A stretch of DNA of 64,000 bases from XYD12-FULL-36-8 sp964613805 (GCA_964613805.1 CAZTJF010000003.1:122238-186237), one strand, 5' to 3'; counted from the stretch's first letter, positions 18,819 to 28,332 are shown. A program made the numbers and translations. The notes: generated by a model not told the origin, from the letters alone.

Positions 18819-19973
18819 TTGAAAACAAATAATAAATTATACTTACTAGCATTTCTTTTGTTCTTATCAAGCAAAGGCATGTTTCCGCAATCATTACATT
18901 TTGACTCTTTAGTTACGACAGGTATCAAACAAATCTACAGCATTAACTTCAGCGAAGCAGAAGTTACATTCCGAAACCTAATGTCTGACTATCCTGAGCA
19001 TCCATCAGGTAGATTTTTCTTAGCTATGATTGATTGGTGGAGAATTCTGCTTGATCTGGATGTTGAAGTTTATGATGAATTATTCTATCAAAAAATAGAA
19101 GATGTAATTTATAACTGCGAACAGATTCTTGACAAAGATCCCAACAATGTTGATGCACTATTCTTCAAAGGTGGAGCAATCGGATTTCGAGGCAGACTAA
19201 GAGCTTACAGAGAAAGCTGGTTGAAAGCAGCCGATGATGGCCGTGAAGCACTTCCGATTGTTGAGCAAGCATCAATCTTAGATCCAAATAATCTTGATGT
19301 CCAGCTTGGTTTCGGAATTTACAATTACTATGCTGATGTTATTCCAAATCAGTACCCGTTATTAAAACCATTGATGATTTTCTTCCCCAACGGGAACCGT
19401 GAAAAGGGAATTGAGCAATTAACTAATACTGCTCTTAATGGAAAATATGCAAAGTATGAAGCGAGATATTTTCTCATGACGCTTTATTTCACTTATGAAA
19501 ATAATCCTTACAAAGCTGAAGAGTTTGCAAACATGCTTCTAAGTGATTTCCCCAATAATCCAATTTTTGAAAAATGGCATGGTAGAATTTCTGTCAAGAG
19601 AGGAGACTATTATTCAGGCGCACAAATATTTATGAGTGTGCTGTCTAAGGCAGAAAAAAATCTTACCGGATACAATACTCAAAAAACTAAAAGGGAAGCA
19701 AGCTATTACATAGGATTGCAATACCGCAATGTTGGTCAGTTAGATTCTGCTAAACATTTTTTTGAAATATGTGCAGATATATCTAAAGAAATTGATAGGA
19801 AGGAAGAATCCGGTTTTTGGGTGAATGCGGTTCTTTATTTGGGAATGATACACGACCAGCTTAATGAAAGGTTTAAGGCCATTGAATACTATGAAAAGCT
19901 TCTTGAAATGCGCGAATACTTAAACTCCCGCGAACTTGCGAAGAAATATTTGAGTGAGCCGTTTAAAAATTAG
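18819..19973 (+). CDS. Secreted TPR-repeat protein
   Basis: A 384-residue protein with an N-terminal signal peptide (YLLAFLLFLSSKGMFPQ) followed by helical TPR-like repeats, for example FSEAEVTFRNLMSDYPEHPS near residue 47, CEQILDKDPNNVDALFFKGG near 105, AEEFANMLLSDFPNNP near 240 and FKAIEYYEKLLEM near 360. It begins at TTG (18819); no nearer ATG fits the signal peptide. Such proteins usually act as periplasmic or outer-membrane scaffolds, but no partner is evident here. It is flanked by repeats on both sides. Confidence 0.8.
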   Translation: MKTNNKLYLLAFLLFLSSKGMFPQSLHFDSLVTTGIKQIYSINFSEAEVTFRNLMSDYPEHPSGRFFLAMIDWWRILLDLDVEVYDELFYQKIEDVIYNCEQILDKDPNNVDALFFKGGAIGFRGRLRAYRESWLKAADDGREALPIVEQASILDPNNLDVQLGFGIYNYYADVIPNQYPLLKPLMIFFPNGNREKGIEQLTNTALNGKYAKYEARYFLMTLYFTYENNPYKAEEFANMLLSDFPNNPIFEKWHGRISVKRGDYYSGAQIFMSVLSKAEKNLTGYNTQKTKREASYYIGLQYRNVGQLDSAKHFFEICADISKEIDRKEESGFWVNAVLYLGMIHDQLNERFKAIEYYEKLLEMREYLNSRELAKKYLSEPFKN

Positions 19974-19994
19974 AACCAGCATTTCCTTATTGTT

Positions 19995-20016
19995 GGGACA
20001 CAATGCATTGTGTCCC
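19995..20016. repeat. 22-bp perfect palindrome
   Basis: GGGACACAATG followed directly by its exact reverse complement, with no loop. It lies 22 bp after the TPR gene stop and just before the end of a convergent gene, so it could be a two-way terminator, but no T-run adjoins it on the plus strand. It reads like a short mobile-type intergenic repeat. Confidence 0.65.
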
Positions 20017-20022
20017 TACTGA

Positions 20023-20673
20023 TTAAAAATTTATTCGCAGTAATTCTAAATCTAATATTTTTGAATGATTGATCAGATCTTTATGTGCAAGATTATCCTT
20101 TTGCAAAGTTATATTTTGGTTTTCACTCGGCCATTCGGAAATAAATGAAGCATAGATCATAGAACTTATTATTGGGCTTAATGCTGCGATTACAACACTA
20201 AAATGTGGCGGAGATTTAATCCCATCTGAAAGTAAATAGATAAATCCAGTACCCAAACAAGCTCCAATTACAGAAGTACCAAAAGTTCCCCAAAACGAAA
20301 GCTCTGGGTTTTCTGATTTTGCAATCCAATGAACACCAACCGCCGCGCCAAAGGTGTACCATGTGATTGTTAAGATTGCAGAAGCAGAATTTACTTGGTC
20401 TTTGCTTCCTAGTCCGGAAGAAACTGCACTAAAAGGGAGAACTACGAAGACGGCTGCACAAAGACTTCCAACTATTGCTTGGCCACATACATTTCCAAAG
20501 GAATAGTTGTGAGATGATACACTATCTGAACGAACGAAATTCTTCTGATTGTAATTGAAATATTCATGAGATAATATTCTGCGGTTAGAGTTTTCAATGA
20601 TAATCGGATCTTCTTGCGCAACAACTCTAAAATGAAAAGAAACAAACGACAAGATTATTATTGTCTTGAACAT
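20023..20673 (-). CDS. Hypothetical exported membrane protein
   Basis: A 216-residue protein with an N-terminal signal sequence (IIILSFVSFHFRVVAQ) and then four or so glycine/alanine-rich hydrophobic segments, including VCGQAIVGSLCAAVFVVLPF near residue 62 and WGTFGTSVIGACLGTGFIYL near 128. I do not recognise the family. It lies 25 bp downstream of the PorQ-like gene on the same strand, so the two are probably co-transcribed. An envelope role is suggested only by topology and position. Confidence 0.65.
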   Translation of the reverse strand: MFKTIIILSFVSFHFRVVAQEDPIIIENSNRRILSHEYFNYNQKNFVRSDSVSSHNYSFGNVCGQAIVGSLCAAVFVVLPFSAVSSGLGSKDQVNSASAILTITWYTFGAAVGVHWIAKSENPELSFWGTFGTSVIGACLGTGFIYLLSDGIKSPPHFSVVIAALSPIISSMIYASFISEWPSENQNITLQKDNLAHKDLINHSKILDLELLRINF

Positions 20674-20698
20674 GATCTTTCTCGCATGCTTTTAAATT

Positions 20699-21628
20699 TT
20701 ATAGCTTAGTCGAGATCGTCACCCTATGCAATGCCCCAATTGCACCGAGCGAAGAAAATCCATAATCAAAAGTATAATTAGAAACTAAAGCACCAAGACC
20801 AGCATTAAATCCTGCAATGCCAGCGGATGAACCAATCTTTAAGTCACTTCGTTTTTCGTTATCGTAACCGAAACGTAATCTTAAAACTTTGCTAAGTGTA
20901 AACTCAGCACCAACGCTAAATGCTTTGAATCTTTGGACAAAATCATCTCGCTCTGCATTTAGTTTGTGAAAGTCGAGAGAGAGTCTTAGTGGCAGATGTT
21001 GTAATTTTTTAGATACACCTACAATTATATCGAGCGGAAGTTGTTCTTTTTCTTCATAGTAAGAAGAAATTTGAGATCCAATGTTCATCGCGGCAAATCC
21101 AACCGATAAATCTTGTTCGGGAACGAAATAATTTAATCCAAGATCGAATGCAATTCCGGTAGAGTTCCGATCATCTATCTTTGAATAAATAAATTTGATA
21201 TTGGCACCGTAGTTAAAATTTAAATCCAGCGAGTTGGCATAACCCAAAATGAAAGCAACATCACCGGCTCCAAATTCACCTTCCCTCATTCCGTCTTCGG
21301 TCGCTCTTACAAAGGTTCCATAGTTGATGTATTTAATTGCTCCGCCGAACCTTCCAATATTTTCAAATTCGGTTGAGTAACTTAAACTTGCCAGGTTAAT
21401 GTCTAACACATGTTTTACGAATGAAAATGAGATGGGACTTTCAGTCAATAAATTTATTCCGGCAGGGTTGTAAAAAATTATATTCGGGTCATCATGGTTT
21501 GAAACAAACGTGCCGCCCAAAGAAGCGGCTCTTGCACTCATGTCAATCCTAAGAAATTCATAAGTGTTTTGACCGAATGAATTTGCAGTAAAAATTAACG
21601 TTGTGAATACTAATGCTTTTAATTTCAT
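20699..21628 (-). CDS. PorV/PorQ-family outer membrane protein
   Basis: A 309-residue beta-barrel protein with signal peptide MKLKALVFTTLIFTANSFGQ. The mature start TYEFLRIDMSARAASLGGTF and the motif FYNPAGINLL are hallmarks of the FadL-like PorV/PorQ group; the opening resembles PorQ, a type IX secretion component, more than PorV. The rest is made of alternating amphipathic strands. PorQ and PorV help release or anchor T9SS cargo at the cell surface, which fits the many sorting-domain proteins in this window. The exact subgroup is uncertain. Confidence 0.82.
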   Translation of the reverse strand: MKLKALVFTTLIFTANSFGQNTYEFLRIDMSARAASLGGTFVSNHDDPNIIFYNPAGINLLTESPISFSFVKHVLDINLASLSYSTEFENIGRFGGAIKYINYGTFVRATEDGMREGEFGAGDVAFILGYANSLDLNFNYGANIKFIYSKIDDRNSTGIAFDLGLNYFVPEQDLSVGFAAMNIGSQISSYYEEKEQLPLDIIVGVSKKLQHLPLRLSLDFHKLNAERDDFVQRFKAFSVGAEFTLSKVLRLRFGYDNEKRSDLKIGSSAGIAGFNAGLGALVSNYTFDYGFSSLGAIGALHRVTISTKL

Positions 21629-21810
21629 AAAATCCCTTAAAATTTCATTCGTTATTTAAGCATATTCAAAAATAAAGACAAGGCGAAAGTAGTTACAATA
21701 TCAAAAATTGTCAGTTAATCCGTAATTTTAATGTGCTATACCCTCCTGTTTTCCTTGTCTAAACCTTTGCCAATACTTAAATTTGATCACAAAAAAACAT
21801 AAAGGATAAT

Positions 21811-22662
21811 ATGAACTCGCTTAAAACTGTATTCTTAATGACATTGATGATTGTGCTTTTCCTTTTCGTTGGTAATTTACTTGGTGGAAAGGGCGGAATG
21901 ACAATAGCATTTGTGATGGCATTAGTTATGAACTTTGGCTCATATTGGTTTTCAGACAAGATTGTTCTCAGAATGTACCGTGCACAGCCAGTTACAAAAG
22001 AGCAGCAACCCCAATTTTATAATATTGTTGAGCGGCTCGCAAAAGGGGCAAACCTTCCAATGCCGAAGGTTTATTTTATTGATGATCCGACACCGAATGC
22101 TTTTGCAACAGGTCGTAATCCTCAGAACGCTGCTGTTGCAGCAACAACGGGAATATTAAGAATTTTGGATGAGCAGGAATTATCCGGAGTAATGGCACAC
22201 GAGCTTGCACACGTAAAACATCGCGATATTTTAATTGGCACAGTTGCTTCTACTTTTGTTGGAACGATAACTTACCTTGCACAAATGGCAGGCTGGGCAG
22301 CAATGTTCAGTCGTGGTGGTGATGATAGAGATAGAGGCGGTTTGTCTTCATTGCTTTTATTGATTTTAGCACCGATAGCTGCAACACTTTTGCAAATGGC
22401 AGTTTCAAGATCGAGAGAATTTATGGCAGATGCCGGCGGTGCACAAATATCCCATAATCCGCTTGCATTAGCATCAGCATTGGGTAAATTATCTTCTGCT
22501 AATCAAATTAAACCGGTAAATCATGCTGGACCAGCAACTGCGCATATGTTTATTGTAAATCCGCTTCGTGGCAGTGGAATAATGAAATTATTTTCGACTC
22601 ATCCTCCTGTTGAAGAACGAATTGCAAAGTTGAAAGATATTGCTGCTGGTCGGAACCAATGA
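21811..22662 (+). CDS. htpX: HtpX-like membrane zinc metalloprotease (M48)
   Basis: An inner-membrane protease that degrades damaged membrane proteins. The 283-residue protein has two N-terminal membrane helices, the zinc motif HELAHVKH at residues 130-137, a second hydrophobic pair (GTVASTFVGTITYLAQMAGW and LLLLILAPIAATLLQMAVS) and the third zinc-ligand region SREFMADAGGA. The C-terminal FSTHPPVEERIAKL is also typical. The start follows AAAGGATAAT. It overlaps the next gene by 4 bp (ATGA). Confidence 0.96.
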   Translation: MNSLKTVFLMTLMIVLFLFVGNLLGGKGGMTIAFVMALVMNFGSYWFSDKIVLRMYRAQPVTKEQQPQFYNIVERLAKGANLPMPKVYFIDDPTPNAFATGRNPQNAAVAATTGILRILDEQELSGVMAHELAHVKHRDILIGTVASTFVGTITYLAQMAGWAAMFSRGGDDRDRGGLSSLLLLILAPIAATLLQMAVSRSREFMADAGGAQISHNPLALASALGKLSSANQIKPVNHAGPATAHMFIVNPLRGSGIMKLFSTHPPVEERIAKLKDIAAGRNQ

Positions 22663-23273
22663 TATTTTCTTCAAGCCCACGATTAAAATCGTGGGTTGCT
22701 TTTTTTGTGATTGCATTTAGTATTTGTGTACAAGCTCAAACCAAAACCAATCTTGATGTTTTCAAAACTCTTGTTGATTCATCAGTGGCCGAAGCTTTAG
22801 CGGAGCTATCCCATTCACAAAAAGATATTCACCTTGATCTTAAGATTGGTTCTGCTTATTCCATATTTGAAGATCAGTTTTATAGATCAATTCAATCACG
22901 CAAGAAAACTGTTATTTCGGCTTCGAATTCATCCGAAAATATTGAATTAAGCTGGTCAATTGAAAATGCTGCAGTTGATTATGGAGAGGTTTTTAGAGAT
23001 GGATTTTTAGGCAATCATTTAACTGAGAGAAAGATTTTTCTTTCAGGCAGTTATCGGATTCAAGATAATGAAATAAAGATAAAAGATTTTTATTTTCAGA
23101 ATATTGACACAGTTAAATTTGATGAGATTCGAACAATAGAGAATTCTTCTTATCCAATTACCAAGGGAGAAATACCTTCTGAACCATTTCTTTCAAATCT
23201 ATTTGAACCTATAGTAGCAATAACTACGGCTGCTGTTGTTATTGCGCTTTTCTTTTCAGTTCGCAGTAAGTAG
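22659..23273 (+). CDS. Hypothetical exported protein with C-terminal membrane anchor
   Basis: A 204-residue protein with an N-terminal signal peptide (WVAFFVIAFSICVQAQ) and a hydrophobic C-terminal helix (IVAITTAAVVIALFFSV) followed by basic residues, giving a periplasmic domain tethered at its C-terminus. I do not recognise the domain. It overlaps htpX by ATGA. The first codons are encoded by a palindromic repeat that forms a terminator-like hairpin with a T7 run (22676-22707), so expression may depend on read-through or on a separate promoter. Confidence 0.65.
   Translation: MIFSSSPRLKSWVAFFVIAFSICVQAQTKTNLDVFKTLVDSSVAEALAELSHSQKDIHLDLKIGSAYSIFEDQFYRSIQSRKKTVISASNSSENIELSWSIENAAVDYGEVFRDGFLGNHLTERKIFLSGSYRIQDNEIKIKDFYFQNIDTVKFDEIRTIENSSYPITKGEIPSEPFLSNLFEPIVAITTAAVVIALFFSVRSK
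22676..22707 (+). terminator. Terminator-like repeat hairpin inside a signal-peptide coding region
   Basis: CCCACGATT (22676-22684) and AATCGTGGG (22687-22695) form a perfect 9-bp stem with a two-base loop, extendable by G-T and A-T pairs, followed after GC by seven T residues. By form it is a strong intrinsic terminator for htpX, yet it is in frame within the next gene. Confidence 0.7.
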
Positions 23274-23344
23274 CCCGATTTTACCTTTGTTGGCTGAATG
23301 GATTTAGCTATTATTGAATCACTTTTTTAACAATTTATCTGCAA

Positions 23345-24103
23345 ATGAAAAAAATATTCGCACTTTACCTTTTACTATTAATCTTTTGGGGATGTTCATC
23401 TTCGATTGACACAACAAATTTTGGTGCTCAAGAAAGATTGGATTATGCTGTAAGACTTTATAACGATGAAGATTACGAGATAGCAATAACTGAATTGCAA
23501 GCAATCATTCTTCAATTCCCTGGCAGCGCAGTTATAGATGATGCACAGTATTATCTTGCCATGTCACGTTTTCAGAAGCGTGAATTCATTTTAGCTGCAT
23601 TTGAATTCAGCAAACTGATTAAAAACATGCCTACAAGCGAGTTTGTACCTCAAGCCCAATTTATGCTGGCGGAAAGCTATTATGAACTCTCTCCAAATTA
23701 TTCTCTCGACCAAAAGTATACTAAAAAAGCTATTGAGGAATATCAGGCATTTTTAGATTTTTTTCCTGCTAATCCAAATGTTGCCGAAGCCGAAAAAAAA
23801 ATTCGTGAGCTAAATACAAAACTGGCTTTAAAAGAATATAACGCCGCGATGATTTATGAAAAACTTGAATATTATATTGCTGCCACCAAGTATTACGATA
23901 ATGTGGTGGAAGTTTATCACGATACGCCATATGCACCCATGGCTCTCTATAACAAAATCAACATTTTAAAGGCACGCAATAAAAATGTTGATGCATTGAA
24001 CGAAGTTTCTAAGTTCTTGCAGCGTTATCCTAATGATCAGCGGGCAAAGGAAATTGAGAATCTAAAAACTTCGCTTGAAAATCAGCTATCTGCATCTAAG
24101 TGA
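23345..24103 (+). CDS. bamD: Outer membrane assembly lipoprotein BamD
   Basis: A lipoprotein subunit of the BAM complex, which folds beta-barrel proteins into the outer membrane. The 252-residue protein has a lipobox (LLLIFWGC, Cys17) and TPR repeats in the BamD arrangement: RLYNDEDYEIAITELQAIIL, DAQYYLAMSRFQKREFILAA, AQFMLAESYYELSP, then AIEEYQAFLDFFPANPNVAE. The length and the spacing of repeats match the family. Its stop overlaps the start of the thioesterase gene by one base (TGATG). Confidence 0.92.
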   Translation: MKKIFALYLLLLIFWGCSSSIDTTNFGAQERLDYAVRLYNDEDYEIAITELQAIILQFPGSAVIDDAQYYLAMSRFQKREFILAAFEFSKLIKNMPTSEFVPQAQFMLAESYYELSPNYSLDQKYTKKAIEEYQAFLDFFPANPNVAEAEKKIRELNTKLALKEYNAAMIYEKLEYYIAATKYYDNVVEVYHDTPYAPMALYNKINILKARNKNVDALNEVSKFLQRYPNDQRAKEIENLKTSLENQLSASK

Positions 24104-24573
24104 TGTTAAAATCCAAGAAAGTCAGTGAATCAGTTATTACGATGACAGAACTGGTTCTCCCAAATCATACAAATCAACTGGGAAACCTGCTTGGAGGTCA
24201 ATTGATGCATTGGATAGACATTTGTGCAGCACTCAGCGGAGCAAAACACACTCAACGAGTTTGTGTAACGGCTTCAGTTGATAGAATTGATTTCCATCAA
24301 CCCATTAAACTTGGAAATGCTGTTTCTTTAGTTGCATCGGTAAATAGGGTTTTCAAAACATCAATGGAAATAGGTGTTAAAGTTTTTGCCGAATCGTTTA
24401 AAGAAGGTAAAAGAATTCATTCAAACACCGCGTATCTCACTTTTGTGGCTGTTGATGATGATGGCAAACCGATGCCTGCTGTTCAAGCTATTCCCGAATC
24501 TGAAGATGAAAAAAGAAGATATGAAGAAGCACTTATTAGGAGAGAAAATCGGCTCAAAGATAGAATCAAGTAG
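24103..24573 (+). CDS. Acyl-CoA thioesterase (hotdog fold, YciA/ACOT type)
   Basis: About 156 residues forming one hotdog domain that hydrolyses acyl-CoA thioesters in the cytoplasm. Visible signatures are LGNLLGGQLMHWIDICAALS, with the active-site Asp on the central helix, and VTASVDRIDFHQPIKLGNAV. ATG at 24103 overlaps the bamD stop; a GTG one codon earlier is also possible. Substrate length cannot be read from sequence. Its 3' end overlaps the 5' end of the next gene in another frame. Confidence 0.9.
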   Translation: MLKSKKVSESVITMTELVLPNHTNQLGNLLGGQLMHWIDICAALSGAKHTQRVCVTASVDRIDFHQPIKLGNAVSLVASVNRVFKTSMEIGVKVFAESFKEGKRIHSNTAYLTFVAVDDDGKPMPAVQAIPESEDEKRRYEEALIRRENRLKDRIK

Positions 24574-26656
24574 AATCAGCTTTTTGTTCCTTTTCCTTTT
24601 TTTATCATCTGAGATATTACCACAAATACCAATAAATGGATTCTGTAAATTAAGTTCATTTCAGTTTTCATCTGGATATTCCAAATTATTTTCCTTGAAT
24701 TACAATAACGATTCATACTCGGATTTGATTTTTTTTGATCCATTCTCAAATAATATTTCAGCAGTACCCGGAGATAAAAAAGAAATGTTTGCTGAAGAAA
24801 AGGAATATGATTTTCCGTTTGCAATTTCGAATCTTACTTCATTAAAAGATAAGAATAATGAAATTAAAATGTTTGCATTCACTTCACGGAAAAATTTAAC
24901 TGCCGGGATTTGTGAGTTTGCAATTGATGGAAAACCAAAGGTCAAACATCAATTTTATTTTAAATCCTATCCTGAAAAGTTAAGCACTGCAGATATTGAT
25001 GGTGATGATCAGCAGGAAATTCTTATTTCCGGACCTGCCTTTGAAGGTTTGAGTATATTGAAAGTGAGTGATGGAAAAATTAATGAAACTAAGATCACAT
25101 CTAAGGGAAGCTATTCTGATGCAATGTTTATTGATTTTTCGAACGATGGTTTTCCTGATATTACAGCTCTGAATCTGATCAACAATTCGCTTGAATTATT
25201 TGTAAACGACAGGCGGGGTAAGTTTAAATTAATCAGATCAATTCAACTAAATCAGAAAGCAAGTAATCTTCATTCTTTCGATATGAATTTAGATTCATAC
25301 CAGGACTTAATACTTATAGAGGGGAATAGTATTAAGATAATCTACGGAGATTTTGCTTCATCTTTTTCAAAACAAATCGAATTCTATACGAAGCATTCAC
25401 CTAATGATTTTATAATAGGTGATTTTAATAAGGATGGTAAAATTGATTTGGCTTATTTGAGTTGGGATGCTTCGGTTGTTTCTGTAATATTTTCATCTGA
25501 AGAATTTAATTTTTTTCCCGAGACGTTTCTTTTTCGTAAAGAAGGAATTAACTGTATAATTCCGCTTTACAGCAAATTTATTGATGGCTTAGCTGTTCTG
25601 TGTGAAGACGGCACATTACTTACCAATACCCGACTCCTGTCATTCTCATCTGACAATGACATTTCTCTTTCAATCAATCCCGTTGAAATCACTTTCTTCG
25701 ATGCCAACTCTGATGAAATAAATGATATTTGTTTCATAGACGATTTTGACAATAGTTTGAAACTTATAGTTCGTAACAATGCAGGTATCCCAACAGAGTT
25801 TTATTCAATTCCTCTTCGTGGAAAGCATAATCAAATTGAAGTGAATTCTTCAAGACAGGCAACTGAATTTTTCTGCTATTCACAAGATAAAAAACTAATT
25901 GAAGCAGTAAATGTAGAGTTTAGAACAGGAAAAATTATTAGGAATGATTTCTATACCTCAAAACCAATTTCTCGTGTTAAGTCTTCTAAAAATGATAACT
26001 CAAAGTTGTTGGTTTCATCTTTAACAAACAATAAGCTGTACGTTGAAATATTTGAGAAAGAAGAGACCTGGAAACTGTTGGCGGATTATTTTGTTGCCGA
26101 GAAAATTATCGGTGCAGATTTATTCTCATTAAAAAATCTCAAACTTCTATTTTGGAAATATGATAATGATTCGATAAAACTTTACCAAAAAACTTTTCTT
26201 CCAGAGGAATTAAAATCTGAGATGATATTAAAGTTTCAAATGAAAAACATCTCTAATTTTTTCACAATATCGGATGATTTTTTTAATCTCGAAAAGGAAT
26301 CTTTAATTAGTTTTGCTGAGATGAATGAAAAGAAGTATATTTTAATTAATCGTGATCCAGTTGTTAATATTTTTAACATAAAGGATTTGAATGAAGATTT
26401 GAAGATTGCGAGCCGTGATCAAATTTTTATTGGTGAAATCAGAAAAAATGGCCTACGACGATTGTTTGTAAATAACAATTCAAATCAAACTGTTTATAAG
26501 CTTAATATTTTAAGAAATGGGACGAAAATTATCTTTATTAAAATTCGGGATAATGTCGCTTGTAGTAAATTTTTTATAAAAAATTTGACTGTGAACAATT
26601 ATCATCTTGTATATCTAAACCAAGTAAATGGAAGCATCTCAATTAGGCAGATATGA
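24521..26656 (+). CDS. Secreted FG-GAP/VCBS-repeat protein
   Basis: About 711 residues from the ATG at 24521, chosen because it gives a signal peptide (SRISFLFLFLFLSSEILPQ); ATG at 24506 is an alternative and neither has a strong ribosome site. The body has calcium-binding FG-GAP-like blades: DIDGDDQQEILIS, DFSNDGFPDITAL, DMNLDSYQDLILI and DFNKDGKIDLAYL. It probably forms a surface or periplasmic beta-propeller. Its end, GSISIRQI, has no recognisable T9SS sorting domain. The start overlaps the thioesterase gene by about 53 bp and the end overlaps the metalloprotease gene by ATGA. Confidence 0.75.
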   Translation: MKKHLLGEKIGSKIESSRISFLFLFLFLSSEILPQIPINGFCKLSSFQFSSGYSKLFSLNYNNDSYSDLIFFDPFSNNISAVPGDKKEMFAEEKEYDFPFAISNLTSLKDKNNEIKMFAFTSRKNLTAGICEFAIDGKPKVKHQFYFKSYPEKLSTADIDGDDQQEILISGPAFEGLSILKVSDGKINETKITSKGSYSDAMFIDFSNDGFPDITALNLINNSLELFVNDRRGKFKLIRSIQLNQKASNLHSFDMNLDSYQDLILIEGNSIKIIYGDFASSFSKQIEFYTKHSPNDFIIGDFNKDGKIDLAYLSWDASVVSVIFSSEEFNFFPETFLFRKEGINCIIPLYSKFIDGLAVLCEDGTLLTNTRLLSFSSDNDISLSINPVEITFFDANSDEINDICFIDDFDNSLKLIVRNNAGIPTEFYSIPLRGKHNQIEVNSSRQATEFFCYSQDKKLIEAVNVEFRTGKIIRNDFYTSKPISRVKSSKNDNSKLLVSSLTNNKLYVEIFEKEETWKLLADYFVAEKIIGADLFSLKNLKLLFWKYDNDSIKLYQKTFLPEELKSEMILKFQMKNISNFFTISDDFFNLEKESLISFAEMNEKKYILINRDPVVNIFNIKDLNEDLKIASRDQIFIGEIRKNGLRRLFVNNNSNQTVYKLNILRNGTKIIFIKIRDNVACSKFFIKNLTVNNYHLVYLNQVNGSISIRQI

Positions 26657-28332
26657 TTAAAAAGATTTTTTTTATTATAGGATTAATATTTTTTTTGTGC
26701 GATGCTTTCTTATCACAAGTGAATTATGATAAAGCATATCTTGATTCTGTTTTTGCAGAGTATGTTAATCTAAAAGAATCTATTAAAAATAAAGATTCCT
26801 ATAAACCTTTTAATGTTGAAACTGAAATTCCCAAATGCGGATTATTACTAATTAATTTTGTGAAGCAACATACTCATTTGTTTTCAGAGCGACAGCAGCA
26901 ACAGCTGAAATTATTATCGGGACGCCCGTCAACTTTTAGCAGTGTTGTTTCGCCATCAGGCAAATTTAGAATTCATTATGATACAACAGCAGCAGAAAAA
27001 CCCAAATACATTTCTACAATGAGCATCGAAGAAAATCTTTTAATGATTTCGCTAGCGATAGATTCTGTATACAATTTTGAGGTGAATTACTTAGGATATC
27101 CACCTCCTCCTTCAGATATTGGAGCGGGAGGTGATAATCTTTATGATGTTTACATTTTTAATCTTGGCGGCGGGCTTTATGGCTACACTGAGTCAGAGAG
27201 TGATCTCGGCGGGCAGAAGTACACTTCTTTTATGGTTCTTGATAATGATTATGTTGGTTACTATTCTTCAGGAGTTAACGGTGCAAGAGTTACTTTAGCT
27301 CACGAGTTTCATCATGGAATTCAGATGGGAAACTACATTCTTCGTTTTGAGGACACATTTATTTATGAAATCACTTCCACTGCGATGGAAGAATTTGTCT
27401 ATGATGATGTAAATGATTACTATGCATACATGCCAAGTTATTTTAACAATCCGCAAAAAGCATTTGCAGAGAATGATGGTTATAATCTTGCATTATGGAA
27501 TATTTATCTGAAAGAAAATTTTAATTTTAGCATTTTAAAACGACAGTGGGAATTGATGCCTTCTCAAAAAGCCATGAATGCAATTAGTGCGAGTATTACG
27601 GAAGCCGGCTCCAGCTTCAAGCATGAACTAAACAATTTTGGGGTTTGGACCTATCACACAAAATATAGAGCTGTGCCGGGAAAATATTTTGAGGAAGCTC
27701 TGAATTATCCGTTGATCAGGCCGATGTCTACGATTGCATTCACTTCGCCCGATGAAGTCGTTACAATTAAATCTAAACCGACAGCAAATAATTTTATTCG
27801 ATTTACAAATTCAGTAAACACAGATACATTATTTGTTTTGATTACGAATGGAAACGTGCAATCGGCATTAACAAATATAAGTGCAACAGATAGTTTTACA
27901 TACTACTTGTATGATTATCCTGCTGCCGGTTCCACTCAAGTTGATACTATTTTTTATTCAAAGTTTGCAACTTCCAGTCCACAGTTTTGGTCAATTACGG
28001 AAATTTTAGATACCATAAAAACTTTCGAACCACTGCTGAAAACGGATTATCCTTACCCAATGCCGTTTTCTTACAAAACTCACCTTACCGAAAAGATTAA
28101 TATGCCAGTTTTAACTATGAAGAACAATGAAGTGGGGCTTTACATTTTTACTGCCGCGATGGAACTTGTTTATTCGAATGATGGACAGGTTCGTGAAACT
28201 CAAAACAAAAACAGTATTTCGTGGAAAGTAAGGGATAACCAAAACAGAAAACTCGCTTCTGGAATTTATATTTACATAGTTAAAGATGGTGATGATGTTC
28301 AAAAAGGTAAATTGGTAATTCTGCATGACTGA
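26653..28332 (+). CDS. Secreted metalloprotease of the MXAN_6640 type with T9SS-like tail
   Basis: A 559-residue exported protein (signal IIGLIFFLCDAFLSQ). The zinc motif HEFHH lies in TLAHEFHHGIQMGNY near residue 218, followed by TSTAMEEFVYDDVNDYY, which resembles the third-ligand region of MXAN_6640/M6-like putative metalloproteases. The last 90 residues (YPYPMPFSYKT ... LASGIYIYIVKDGDDVQKGK) look like a T9SS type-A sorting domain, so it is probably exported to the cell surface. It overlaps the FG-GAP gene by 4 bp and ccmA by 8 bp. Substrate unknown. Confidence 0.82.
   Translation: MIKKIFFIIGLIFFLCDAFLSQVNYDKAYLDSVFAEYVNLKESIKNKDSYKPFNVETEIPKCGLLLINFVKQHTHLFSERQQQQLKLLSGRPSTFSSVVSPSGKFRIHYDTTAAEKPKYISTMSIEENLLMISLAIDSVYNFEVNYLGYPPPPSDIGAGGDNLYDVYIFNLGGGLYGYTESESDLGGQKYTSFMVLDNDYVGYYSSGVNGARVTLAHEFHHGIQMGNYILRFEDTFIYEITSTAMEEFVYDDVNDYYAYMPSYFNNPQKAFAENDGYNLALWNIYLKENFNFSILKRQWELMPSQKAMNAISASITEAGSSFKHELNNFGVWTYHTKYRAVPGKYFEEALNYPLIRPMSTIAFTSPDEVVTIKSKPTANNFIRFTNSVNTDTLFVLITNGNVQSALTNISATDSFTYYLYDYPAAGSTQVDTIFYSKFATSSPQFWSITEILDTIKTFEPLLKTDYPYPMPFSYKTHLTEKINMPVLTMKNNEVGLYIFTAAMELVYSNDGQVRETQNKNSISWKVRDNQNRKLASGIYIYIVKDGDDVQKGKLVILHD

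Noticed and set aside
24374..24520. Upstream extension of the FG-GAP gene inside the thioesterase gene
   Set aside because: It is read in another frame of a conserved gene, and the extra residues precede a normal signal peptide. It is a shadow of the thioesterase.
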